Below, one piece after another: positions 52,104 to 59,284 of a stretch of 64,000 bases of DNA. The position numbers and the translations under genes were made by a program. Every line of letters starts with the position of its first letter. Within the stretch, counting starts at the first letter, position 1. This DNA is from Kribbella pratensis (GTDB lineage Bacteria; Actinomycetota; Actinomycetes; Propionibacteriales; Kribbellaceae). The stretch is taken from assembly GCF_004365355.1 (NCBI RefSeq), contig NZ_SODP01000001.1:2487473-2551472 (forward strand), read 5' to 3'. Below the pieces are notes generated by a model that worked only from the letters and a program-made list of their open reading frames with translations, was not told the origin of the DNA and made no database searches.

Positions 52104-53075
52104 GTGTCCGAGCAACTGCCGACCGAGGACGTAGAGGTCCTGCTCGCGGCGGCCATCGCCGCGCCGAGCATGCACAACACCCAGCCGTGGCGGTTCGAGG
52201 TCGACGGCCGCGTGATCGACATCTTCGTGGACGGATCGCGCAAGCTGCCCGCCGAGGACCCGACCGGCCGGGCGATGCGGATCGCCGCCGGCGCCGCGGC
52301 GTTCAACCTGCGGTGTGCGGCCGAGACCCTCGGGTACGGCACCTGGTTCGGGCTGGCACCGTACCCGGAGGAACCCGATCTGCTGGCCCGCATCGTCATC
52401 GAGCCCACCGAGGCCCGCAACGACGAACTGTGTGACCTGGCCGCGCAGATCCCGTACCGCCACACCGACCGCCACCCGGCCGACGCCACGCCGCTGGCCG
52501 ACGACGTGCGGGTCAAGCTCATGCAGGCGGCGTACGGCGAGGGCGCCCAGCTCACCTGGCTCGGCGACAGCGAGGTTCACGCCGTCCTCGATCTGGTGCT
52601 CGAGAGCGACCTGCGCGAGGTTCACGACTGGCACCGGCGGGCCGAACGCGCCCATTGGGTCGGCGGCGATCGTGTCGCCGACGGTGTGCCCAGCGCGGCC
52701 CTCGGACCGCGATCGACCAGTTATCCCGCGGCTGTGCGGGACATGGGTACCCGGCCGGCCGATCGGCTCCGCGACGAGCGACGGTTCGAGGAGCACCCCG
52801 AGCTCGCCGTACTCTCCACCGACTTCGACGAACCGGCCGACCAGGTCACCGCCGGTGCCGCCCTCGAGCGCGTGCTGCTGGCCGCGACCCGGGCCGGCGT
52901 CAGCGCGTCCTTCCTCAACCAGCCGCTCGAGTTCGACGAGTTGCGCAGGAAAGTGCAGCGCCTGACCGAGCGACCGGGCCATGCCCACATGATCATCCGA
53001 TTCGGCCGCAGCCGGAGCCACAGCGGCACCGCTCGGCGACCGGTCGCCGACTTCCTGCCGAAGGAGGAGTCATGA
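52104..53075 (+). CDS. Acg-family nitroreductase-like protein
   Basis: A 323-residue protein with two half-domains of the nitroreductase fold, as in mycobacterial Acg (Rv2032) of the DosR regulon. Conserved pieces: AAIAAPSMHNTQPWRFEVDG (FMN phosphate side), IPYRHTDRHPAD, and the closing LNQPLEFDELRRKVQ. Acg-type proteins bind FMN but many lack reductase activity and may store flavin. GTG start with GGAGGAG six bases upstream. It overlaps the next gene by ATGA. A second relative is cut by the right edge at 63443. Confidence 0.85.
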   Translation: MSEQLPTEDVEVLLAAAIAAPSMHNTQPWRFEVDGRVIDIFVDGSRKLPAEDPTGRAMRIAAGAAAFNLRCAAETLGYGTWFGLAPYPEEPDLLARIVIEPTEARNDELCDLAAQIPYRHTDRHPADATPLADDVRVKLMQAAYGEGAQLTWLGDSEVHAVLDLVLESDLREVHDWHRRAERAHWVGGDRVADGVPSAALGPRSTSYPAAVRDMGTRPADRLRDERRFEEHPELAVLSTDFDEPADQVTAGAALERVLLAATRAGVSASFLNQPLEFDELRRKVQRLTERPGHAHMIIRFGRSRSHSGTARRPVADFLPKEES

Positions 53076-53407
53076 CCGCACTGCGCGAGGAGGTCGACCG
53101 CTGGGAGGCCGACCTCGAGAACATCGCCGAAGCCAGCCAGTACAACGACTGGTTCCTCGAGGAGCGGCGCCTGGCCGAAGCTCTGCACACGATCACCGCC
53201 TTCCGCGCGCACATCGTCCCGGCACTGACCTCGCGGCAACCGCCCGACAAGGTGATCGTCACCGAGATCGAGCAACTGCTCGACGCCCTCGAAGTGCTCC
53301 GTGACGACCTGTACAGGACAGTTCATCCGCCCGACTCGTACCTCGAGGTCGCGCAGAAGGTCGCCGCACTGCGCTCCCTGACCCGAGTCGCTGCCAGGAG
53401 GCTCTGA
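53072..53407 (+). CDS. Small helical protein of unknown function
   Basis: A 111-residue, all-helical acidic protein (LREEVDRWEADLENIAEAS; VTEIEQLLDALEVLRDDLY). No family recognised. It is coupled on both sides: its ATG lies in the nitroreductase stop (ATGA), and its stop shares a base with the flavodoxin start (TGATG). So it is made with those two flavoproteins. A coiled-coil or four-helix partner is possible. Confidence 0.65.
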   Translation: MTALREEVDRWEADLENIAEASQYNDWFLEERRLAEALHTITAFRAHIVPALTSRQPPDKVIVTEIEQLLDALEVLRDDLYRTVHPPDSYLEVAQKVAALRSLTRVAARRL

Positions 53408-53961
53408 TGGCCAAGAAAGTGCTGGTCGCCTACGCCAGCAAGATGGGTGCGACCGCAGACATCGCCGAGGTGATCGGCGACGAACTGCGCAACCATGGGC
53501 ACGACGTGGATGTCCTCGACGTCACCACCGTGAAGGGCATCGAGCCGTACGACGCTGTCGTGGTCGGCAGCGCGCTGTACATCCGGCGCTGGCGGAAGGA
53601 GGCTGTGCGGTTCCTGCGGCACCACGTCGACGAGCTTCGCGCACGCCAGGTGTGGTTGTTCCACAGCGGCCCTGTCGGCCCCGACAAGGATCAGGACGAG
53701 ACGATGCCACCGGCCGTTCGGCACCTGGCGCACAAGATCGGCGCGACGCCCGCGGTGACCTTCCCGGGCCGTCTCGAACGTGCCACCGCCAAAGGCTTCC
53801 TGGCCCGTCGTCTCGCGGCCGGCGACCTGGCCGGCGACTCGCGCGACTGGGTCAAGGTCCGCGCCTGGGCCGCCGACATCAGCGCGGCCCTCGACGCCAC
53901 GGAACGCAGCAGCTGGCATCGGCCTGTCGCCACGCCACCAGCCGGGAACTTCCTCGGCTGA
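53407..53961 (+). CDS. Flavodoxin-domain protein (HemG-like), copy 1
   Basis: A 184-residue protein with an N-terminal flavodoxin phosphate loop (LVAYASKMGATADIAEVIG), a 50s-loop (VVVGSALYIRRWRKEAVRFL) and an HSGPVG segment. It matches Flavodoxin_5, related to protoporphyrinogen oxidase HemG. Likely an FMN redox carrier or oxidase in the cytoplasm. Third in the nitroreductase-helical protein-flavodoxin unit. It ends one base from the convergent DosR-like gene. No haem pathway genes are nearby, so a haem role is uncertain. Confidence 0.8.
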   Translation: MAKKVLVAYASKMGATADIAEVIGDELRNHGHDVDVLDVTTVKGIEPYDAVVVGSALYIRRWRKEAVRFLRHHVDELRARQVWLFHSGPVGPDKDQDETMPPAVRHLAHKIGATPAVTFPGRLERATAKGFLARRLAAGDLAGDSRDWVKVRAWAADISAALDATERSSWHRPVATPPAGNFLG

Positions 53962-53962
53962 G

Positions 53963-54616
53963 TCAGCCCTGCGGGTGATTCTTCGTGTGCTCGATCGCGA
54001 AGACGGCGGCTTCGGTCCGGCGTTCGAGGTTGAGCTTGCGTAGCAGGGAGGAGACGTAGTTCTTCACGGTCTTCTCGGCCAGGAACAGCGACTGGGCGAT
54101 CTGGCGGTTGGTCTTGCCTTCGGCGATCTCGGCCAGGATCCGGCGTTCCTGCTCGGTCAACGTCGCGTACCTCGGGTCCTCCGCCTCGACCGGATGGCGC
54201 AGACGATCCAGGACCTTGGCGGTCATCGACGGGTCCAGCAGCGATTCGCCGGCCGCGAGACGGCGTACGGCATCGACCAACGCCTGACCGTGGATCTGCT
54301 TCAGCAGATATCCGGCGGCGCCGGCCATGATCGCGGTGAACAGCGCCTCGTCGTCGGAGAACGACGTCAGCATCAGACAGGCGGGCGGCTCATCCATCTG
54401 CGAACGGACCTCCCGGCAGACGGTGATGCCGTCGCCGTCGGGTAGCCGCACATCCAGGACGGCGACATCGGGACGTACGGCGGGGATCCGCGCGATCGCT
54501 TCCGCAGCCGTCCCCGCATCGCCGACGACCTCGATGTCGGGCTCCGCGTCGAGCAGCTGGTGCAGTCCCAGCCGGACCACTTCGTGGTCGTCGAGCAGGA
54601 ACACCTTGATCGTCAT
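53963..54616 (-). CDS. devR: DosR/DevR-like NarL-family response regulator
   Basis: A 217-residue regulator. The receiver has D9/D10, phosphoacceptor D55 (AVLDVRLPDGDG), T84 and K106. The C-terminal LuxR helix-turn-helix (about 152-207) reads TNRQIAQSLFLAEKTVKNYV. The recognition helix AEKTVKNYVS is the one I know from mycobacterial DosR. It should bind GGGAC-type boxes and induce the surrounding genes. ATG at 54616 with AAGGAGA six bases upstream. Three DosR-like boxes sit in its promoter, so self-activation is expected. Partner kinase: the DosS-like protein at 50276. Confidence 0.85.
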   Translation of the reverse strand: MTIKVFLLDDHEVVRLGLHQLLDAEPDIEVVGDAGTAAEAIARIPAVRPDVAVLDVRLPDGDGITVCREVRSQMDEPPACLMLTSFSDDEALFTAIMAGAAGYLLKQIHGQALVDAVRRLAAGESLLDPSMTAKVLDRLRHPVEAEDPRYATLTEQERRILAEIAEGKTNRQIAQSLFLAEKTVKNYVSSLLRKLNLERRTEAAVFAIEHTKNHPQG

Positions 54617-54698
54617 CACCGTCTCCTTGGTGTCACGCGCCGTACCCGCCCGGTCGAGCGCTCGCCCCAGCATCTCGCCGCGACCACGCTACCCGCCA

Positions 54699-54712
54699 GG
54701 GACCAGGGTCCC
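54699..54712. promoter_or_regulatory. DosR-like box a, devR promoter
   Basis: GGGACCAGGGTCCC, an exact inverted repeat, 83 bp before the devR-like start. Confidence 0.65.
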
Positions 54713-54721
54713 GGGCTCTCC

Positions 54722-54735
54722 GGGACCTTCGGCAG
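54722..54735. promoter_or_regulatory. DosR-like box b, devR promoter (weak)
   Basis: GGGACCTTCGGCAG; left half perfect, right half degenerate; 23 bp from box a. Confidence 0.4.
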
Positions 54736-54746
54736 GCCGGCGGTCC

Positions 54747-54760
54747 GGGACTTCCGAACC
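54747..54760. promoter_or_regulatory. DosR-like box c, devR promoter (weak)
   Basis: GGGACTTCCGAACC; left half perfect, right half degenerate; 25 bp from box b. Confidence 0.4.
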
Positions 54761-54772
54761 TCCCCACGACGG

Positions 54773-54809
54773 GACGGAGGGGCTCACCGGTCCGGTGAGT
54801 CCCTCCGTC
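54773..54809. terminator. Strong hairpin terminator after the SHOCT gene
   Basis: An 18-bp stem with one mismatch (arms 54773-54790 and 54792-54809, core GGCTCACCGG/CCGGTGAGTC), eight bases after the SHOCT stop at 54818. It ends the minus-strand USP-flavodoxin-SHOCT unit before the devR promoter. No U-run. Confidence 0.75.
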
Positions 54810-54817
54810 TGTTGGGT

Positions 54818-55069
54818 TCATATGTCCAGCTCGTGCTCGCGGAGGCGGGCGCGAGCTTCATCGAAGTCCTCGCGACCGATCTCGCCGGCGACGAAACGGC
54901 GCTCGAGGATCTCCAGCGGCGACGGCAGGCTCGGCGGCTGCCGACCTGCCTGGTGACCGGGATGACGAATCAGCCGGACCGCGGCCCACACCGAGCCGCC
55001 CAGGACCAGGATCCACAGGACCGGCAGCGTCATCGACCAGAACAGGGTGCCCGCCGTGGAGTGCATCAT
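54818..55069 (-). CDS. Small membrane SHOCT protein
   Basis: An 83-residue protein with one transmembrane helix (about 11-33, PVLWILVLGGSVWAAVRLI) and a C-terminal SHOCT motif (LEILERRFVAGEIGREDFDE). Its ATG is inside the flavodoxin stop (TGATG). It ends the unit begun by the universal stress protein at 56534. The related SHOCT proteins at 4368 and 8527 belong to the other regulon. Function unknown. Confidence 0.75.
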   Translation of the reverse strand: MMHSTAGTLFWSMTLPVLWILVLGGSVWAAVRLIRHPGHQAGRQPPSLPSPLEILERRFVAGEIGREDFDEARARLREHELDI

Positions 55070-55608
55070 CAGGCGACCTTGGCCGAACTGGTGAGCAGCC
55101 GGCCGAGTTCCTCGCCCCACCGCTGCGCACGTTCGATCTCGACGTCCCGGATCGGGCCGGTCGTCTCGTTCACGAAGAAGCTGTCCGTGCTCAGCAGCCG
55201 GAAACCCATCCGGCGCAGGACCTTTGCCGCCGACCGTGCCGCCGATCCCGGCAACCGGCGTACCTTGGCGATCCGGGTGTCGAACGTCGCCGCCTGTGGC
55301 GCGTCCGCGCGTCCGGCGGGCTCCAGCGCCGCCAACCACTCACGGATGCCGACGTCGATCGGCGTCACCAGGTCGCCCTGCTTGAACGCCTCCTGACGGG
55401 TGGACAAGCGGCTCATCGAGAACGCGTGCGTCGGTCCTCCGACGACCAGCAACCGAACCCCCTCGGGTACGGCGCTGGGCGCCTGATTCACGGCGACCGT
55501 CTCGGCCGGCACGTACTGCCGAAGACCGTCGCGGATCGCGCGCGCGATCCGCTCGGTGTTGCCGAACATGGACTCGTACACGATCAGCGCACGAACTGTC
55601 CCGGACAT
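55069..55608 (-). CDS. Flavodoxin-domain protein, copy 2
   Basis: A 179-residue protein with the FMN phosphate loop VYESMFGNTERIARAIRDG and a second flavin loop VVGGPTHAFSMSRLSTRQEA. The C-terminal extension of about 60 residues (RRMGFRLLSTDSFFVNE) is of the type seen in actinobacterial flavodoxins next to universal stress proteins. Redox partner unknown. ATG at 55608 with GGAGG seven bases upstream. Between the USP gene (14 bp upstream) and the SHOCT gene. Confidence 0.8.
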   Translation of the reverse strand: MSGTVRALIVYESMFGNTERIARAIRDGLRQYVPAETVAVNQAPSAVPEGVRLLVVGGPTHAFSMSRLSTRQEAFKQGDLVTPIDVGIREWLAALEPAGRADAPQAATFDTRIAKVRRLPGSAARSAAKVLRRMGFRLLSTDSFFVNETTGPIRDVEIERAQRWGEELGRLLTSSAKVA

Positions 55609-55622
55609 GGTGTTGCCTCCGA

Positions 55623-56534
55623 TCAATGCGTCGGTACGGCGGTCTGCGCGTGCAGGCCGGCCCGTTCCGTGTCTGTCAGGTGGTGGGGCACGATCGCGAT
55701 CGGACACGTCATCGCAGCGACCGAGCGCCGGGCGACCGGGTCGTTCGACAACGCGCCGCTGTGCGCGCCGACAACGACCAGACCGACGTCGGCGCTCTCG
55801 TGCACGAGGGCGGCCGCAGGCTGCCGACTGCTCAGGAAACGCGTGACCTGGACGGCCGGGAACCGGCTGGTCCACGGCGCCAGGGTCTCGGACAACATGT
55901 AGTCCGCCCGGCTGAGCCAGGAGCACTCCGGATCCTCGTCGGAGCAGGCGGGCTCGGACGGCGCTCCGGCATGGACGACGATCAGGTCGCCTTCGCGCCC
56001 GGCCGCGACGCCGAAGGCGAACTCAAGTGCCTCGCTCGACAACGCCGTACCATCGATGCCGACGGCAACCTTCCGGTCGGCCAGGCAGGCCTTCCACGAC
56101 ATCGGCACGACGACCACAGGGCAGCCGGCGCGGGCGGCCAGCGTGAGGTTGGCCTGGGTGTGCACCAGCCGCTGCGGACCGCGGCTGCGCGATCTTCCGA
56201 CCACCAGCATCCGCGCCTTCCGCGCTGCCTGGGCCAGAACCCGCAGCCGCGAGCCCTCCTCGGTGACCGCGGCCAGCTCGGTCGCGTACCCGTCATGGTG
56301 ACGCACATGTGCGACCGCGGCCCGGACCGCTTCGTCGGCCAGCTCGGCCGGCGACTTCGGGGCGTACCCCGGCATCATCGGCGAGTACGAGCCGTGCGCC
56401 GAGTACGGAGCGACGAGAACCAGCTCCGCACCCACCCGAAGCGCTTCGGCGGATGCATAGTCCACCACACGACGGTTCTCCGCGCTTCCGTCGACCTCGA
56501 CCACGACGGGTCCGGTCCGGTTCCAGTCACTCAT
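55623..56534 (-). CDS. Tandem universal stress protein (two USP domains), copy 1
   Basis: A 303-residue protein with two UspA-like domains: 1-150 (PVVVEVDGSAENRRVVDYAS to GCPVVVVP) and 155-295 (KVAVGIDGTALSSEALEFAF to CPIAIVPHH). Neither domain keeps the full ATP motif G-x2-G-x9-G-[ST] (domain 2 has GAHSGALSN), so it may not bind ATP as the copy at 56837 should. ATG at 56534 is chosen over 56543 because GAGGTGAG is better placed. Divergent from the second USP; possible DosR-like box at 56558. Confidence 0.8.
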   Translation of the reverse strand: MSDWNRTGPVVVEVDGSAENRRVVDYASAEALRVGAELVLVAPYSAHGSYSPMMPGYAPKSPAELADEAVRAAVAHVRHHDGYATELAAVTEEGSRLRVLAQAARKARMLVVGRSRSRGPQRLVHTQANLTLAARAGCPVVVVPMSWKACLADRKVAVGIDGTALSSEALEFAFGVAAGREGDLIVVHAGAPSEPACSDEDPECSWLSRADYMLSETLAPWTSRFPAVQVTRFLSSRQPAAALVHESADVGLVVVGAHSGALSNDPVARRSVAAMTCPIAIVPHHLTDTERAGLHAQTAVPTH

Positions 56535-56557
56535 TGTTCTCACCTCAGGATTGCGCA

Positions 56558-56571
56558 GGGACGACGGCCGG
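56558..56571. promoter_or_regulatory. Possible DosR-like box before USP copy 1
   Basis: GGGACGACGGCCGG, left half perfect, right half poor; only 24 bp from the USP start and inside the gap after the micro-ORF. Low confidence. Confidence 0.3.
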
Positions 56572-56603
56572 CGGGCACGTCGCGTGGTCCAGGACGGATC
56601 AGG

Positions 56604-56660
56604 TCACCGCAGCTCGATCCCCGGAGCCTGGAAGTTCTGCCGGTGCTGCGTGGCACTCAT
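56604..56660 (-). CDS. Candidate 18-residue peptide gene
   Basis: ATG at 56660 with GAAAGGA eight bases upstream opens a frame of 18 codons (MSATQHRQNFQAPGIELR) and a TGA, in the 302-bp gap between the two divergent USP genes and 69 bp before USP copy 1. No other gene covers this place. The good ribosome-binding site and codon use suggest a real short peptide or leader; nothing else supports it. Confidence 0.4.
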   Translation of the reverse strand: MSATQHRQNFQAPGIELR

Positions 56661-56744
56661 GGTGTCGTCCTTTCACTGGTTTCCGACACCTCGATCCTCA
56701 CCGCTCGCGACGACAACGGTCAGAGCCGTTGTCACCTCACGCGC

Positions 56745-56759
56745 AGGACCAAACGTCCT
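56745..56759. promoter_or_regulatory. DosR-like palindrome before USP copy 2
   Basis: AGGACCAAACGTCCT, 77 bp before the ATG at 56837. Perfect arms AGGAC/GTCCT with five centre bases, one more than the standard box. Confidence 0.5.
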
Positions 56760-56836
56760 GCGGAACCCAGGCCGTATGCCGCTGCCTGCCCTCCCGCCGC
56801 GGCCGGATGATGGAAGACGAGCCCCGGGAGGTTTCC

Positions 56837-57703
56837 ATGTCTACCGAACTGCCTGTGCTGGTCGGGATCGACGGATCGCGTGACGGACTGATCGCGCTCA
56901 CCTGGGCGGCGTCGTACGCCGTGTTGCACGGAGCGTCGCTGCACGCGGTGTACGTGATGGACGACGAGCGTCCGGTGCCCGTCGGTCCGCTGCCGACCGA
57001 ACCGGATGACGGCACGGAGGTGATCGACGACGCGCTCCAGGAACTCGAGCGGATCGGGTTCGGGAGCGCGTCACTCGAAGTGCGGCACGGGCATCCGGCC
57101 CAGGTTCTCCTGCAGCTCGCCGAGCGATCGCAGGCGCTGGTCGTCGGCCGGCGCGGCATGGGCGGCTTCGCCGAGCTCGTCCTCGGGTCCACCTCGCAGG
57201 CATGTACGGCGCTCGCGACCGCGGTCCCGCTGATCGTCGTACCCGACACCTGGGACCCCGCGGCGCCTCGGCACGGGCGCATCGTCGTCGGCATCGACGG
57301 ATCCCCGGAATGCCAGGACGCGCTCCGATTCGCCTTCGAGCTGGCCGACGCGACCGACGCCGAGATTCACGGCGTCCACGCGATCGAGGTACGCCAGAAC
57401 TATCCGGATCCAAACAACTGGTTCGACCAGAGTCAGCAGCCGTGGATCGACACTGCCGACGAGTTGCTGACCGACACCCTCGAGGGCTGGACCGTGAAGT
57501 ACCCCGACGTCCCGATCCAGCATCGTGGCGTCACCGACCACCCCGTCCTCGTCCTGTCCCGCGAGTCCAAGGACGCGGACCTGGTCGTCGTCGGAGGCGT
57601 CGGCCGGACCGCATTCTCCGAGCTGCGGATGGGGTCGGTCGCCCGCGGGCTGCTCTACCACTCACAGTGCCCGGTCGCCGTCATCCATCACCCGGAGTTC
57701 TGA
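56837..57703 (+). CDS. Tandem universal stress protein (two USP domains), copy 2
   Basis: A 288-residue protein with two UspA-like domains. Domain 1 (1-140) ends in VVGRRGMGGFAELVLGSTSQ, a complete G-x2-G-x9-G-S ATP motif. Domain 2 (150-285) has VVGGVGRTAFSELRMGSVAR, also nearly complete. It resembles the ATP-binding DosR-regulon USPs of mycobacteria (Rv2623 type) that slow growth in dormancy. ATG at 56837 with GGGAGG six bases upstream. It ends 14 bp from the convergent DUF2231-like gene. Confidence 0.85.
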   Translation: MSTELPVLVGIDGSRDGLIALTWAASYAVLHGASLHAVYVMDDERPVPVGPLPTEPDDGTEVIDDALQELERIGFGSASLEVRHGHPAQVLLQLAERSQALVVGRRGMGGFAELVLGSTSQACTALATAVPLIVVPDTWDPAAPRHGRIVVGIDGSPECQDALRFAFELADATDAEIHGVHAIEVRQNYPDPNNWFDQSQQPWIDTADELLTDTLEGWTVKYPDVPIQHRGVTDHPVLVLSRESKDADLVVVGGVGRTAFSELRMGSVARGLLYHSQCPVAVIHHPEF

Positions 57704-57717
57704 CCTCCCGGAATGCG

Positions 57718-58215
57718 TCAGCGGTGTGCGGCCCAGTCGTTCCAGCTCGCCTTCGCGCCGGAGTCGCCGATGCGTACGACGTCGTACACGGCCGCGGCCG
57801 AGACCAGCACGGCGACGACCGTCAGCGTTGCGGTGACCGCACCCGAGGCCGGCGCGAGAAAGGTGCGCTTGGCCGGCGTCCGTCCGCCGCTCTCGCGCTG
57901 TCGCCACCACACGAGGACTGCCAGCACGGCCGCCACCGCGACCGCCGCGTAGATGGCCGTGTCGCCGAGCTCGGTGTGCCGGTGGATGAGCGGGGTGGGT
58001 GTCAGTCGGTGCTCCAGCCACTCGCCGGCACTCGTCGTGATCGGCACCAACACAACCACCAGCAGCGACAGGATCGCGTTCGGACCGGCGAGCCGGCGCC
58101 TGGCCGCGGGCCACAGCGCGGTGAGCGCCAGGAGGGCCGCGGACAGCGGTAGCAGAACCACGATGGCGTGCACGAGGAGGACGTGGGCGGGGAGCCCGTT
58201 GACTGTCTGCATCAC
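57718..58215 (-). CDS. DUF2231-like membrane protein
   Basis: A 165-residue protein with four hydrophobic helices and the start GLPAHVLLVHAIVVLLPLSA, whose two histidines and LP-x-HVLLVH pattern fit DUF2231. A second His pair lies in PLIHRHTELGD. Such histidines could bind haem b, making it a possible membrane electron carrier, but that is inference. Start 58215 (58212 is equivalent). It is the last gene of the minus-strand redox operon, 70 bp after FMN-binding protein 1. Confidence 0.75.
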   Translation of the reverse strand: MMQTVNGLPAHVLLVHAIVVLLPLSAALLALTALWPAARRRLAGPNAILSLLVVVLVPITTSAGEWLEHRLTPTPLIHRHTELGDTAIYAAVAVAAVLAVLVWWRQRESGGRTPAKRTFLAPASGAVTATLTVVAVLVSAAAVYDVVRIGDSGAKASWNDWAAHR

Positions 58216-58285
58216 GTTCCTTCAGGTCGGAGCGGTTCGGAACGCCCAGGCTGGCAGCGCGATCTTGGGGAATTCTTGGAAAGCC

Positions 58286-58738
58286 TCAGCCGGCGGCCCG
58301 GAAGTGTGCGGCGTCCAAGGCTGACTGCAGCGAACGGCGGTAGCCGTCCGAGGTGAACGTTGCCCCTGACACCGTGTCGATGTGGGCGCTCTGTGCGGAG
58401 ATCGCCTCCTGCTCCAGCTGAGGTAGCGCGAACGAGCTGATCTCGCGGTCGCGGCCGCCGGACGACGGATACACCAGTGCGTTCACACCGACCAGCCGGT
58501 GGCTCCGGATCGTGATCCGCACCTGCACCGGCCCGTACCGCGTGCCTTCCGACGTACCGTTCGCCGTCAGATCGCCGGTCCCCGACGACGTGCTGACAAC
58601 GCCGGGCGTCGCCGTCACAACGGGCCGGCTCGAGACGTGGTTCCGGCTCGTCGGAAACAGGAAGAGCACGACGAGCAGTACGCCGGTTCCTCCGCCGACC
58701 AGGAGATTGCGCCGCAGCCGCTCCGAATGCGCCGTCAT
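58286..58738 (-). CDS. FMN-binding domain protein 1 (probable covalent flavoprotein)
   Basis: A 150-residue protein with one N-terminal membrane anchor (about 11-29), a Ser/Thr/Gly-rich linker and an FMN_bind domain (65-148). The flavinylation site is DTVSGATFTS with T127 as the residue to which ApbE would link FMN. The domain should face the outside of the membrane. It overlaps the similar gene upstream by 4 bp; the two are paralogues (same DTVSGATFTS and SLQSALDAAH ends). Confidence 0.85.
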   Translation of the reverse strand: MTAHSERLRRNLLVGGGTGVLLVVLFLFPTSRNHVSSRPVVTATPGVVSTSSGTGDLTANGTSEGTRYGPVQVRITIRSHRLVGVNALVYPSSGGRDREISSFALPQLEQEAISAQSAHIDTVSGATFTSDGYRRSLQSALDAAHFRAAG

Positions 58739-59271
58739 CGCGCTCCGGCCTTGTGCGCGGCGTCCAGTGCGGACTGCAGTGACTGGCGATAGCCCTCCGA
58801 GGTGAAGGTTGCTCCCGACACCGTGTCGATCTGCGCGCTCTGTGCGGCCATCGTCTCCTGGTTGAGCTGGGGTACCGCGTAGCCGTTGATCTGGTCCGTC
58901 TGCCCGTCACCGCTCGGGTGTTGCAGAGTGTGCACCTTGCTGATCCGCCCGCCGCGCACAGTGATCCCGACCTGCACCGGGCCGTACTGCGTGTCGACGA
59001 CGCCACCTGCCACGACAACCGACGTGGCAGCTGGTCTCGTCGGTTGTGGGGTCGAGGTGTGGGCTGTCGGCTTGGGCCGCGGCGCAGAGGTTCGTGCGCG
59101 GCTCCTGCTCGACGGTGGCGAGACACGGCCGGACGTCTGCCCCGGTGGCTCGGAGCTGACCACTGCGGCAGATCCACTGACCGGGTGTTGCGGCTGGACG
59201 CTCGCTCGGAACGCGACGGCGACCACCGCCGTGGTCGCCACCGTCATCAGCAGCTTGATCCCACGCCTCAC
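58735..59271 (-). CDS. FMN-binding domain protein 2 (probable covalent flavoprotein)
   Basis: A 178-residue paralogue of the previous protein. Hydrophobic anchor about 8-22, then a longer Pro/Ser/Thr/Arg-rich linker (30-85), then the FMN_bind domain with DTVSGATFTS and T155 as the expected FMN attachment site. I use the GTG at 59271 (GAAGGGAG eight bases upstream). Longer frames run into the reductase gene in the wrong frame. It follows the reductase gene by 13 bp. Confidence 0.85.
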   Translation of the reverse strand: MRRGIKLLMTVATTAVVAVAFRASVQPQHPVSGSAAVVSSEPPGQTSGRVSPPSSRSRARTSAPRPKPTAHTSTPQPTRPAATSVVVAGGVVDTQYGPVQVGITVRGGRISKVHTLQHPSGDGQTDQINGYAVPQLNQETMAAQSAQIDTVSGATFTSEGYRQSLQSALDAAHKAGAR

Positions 59272-59284
59272 GCACGCACTCCCT

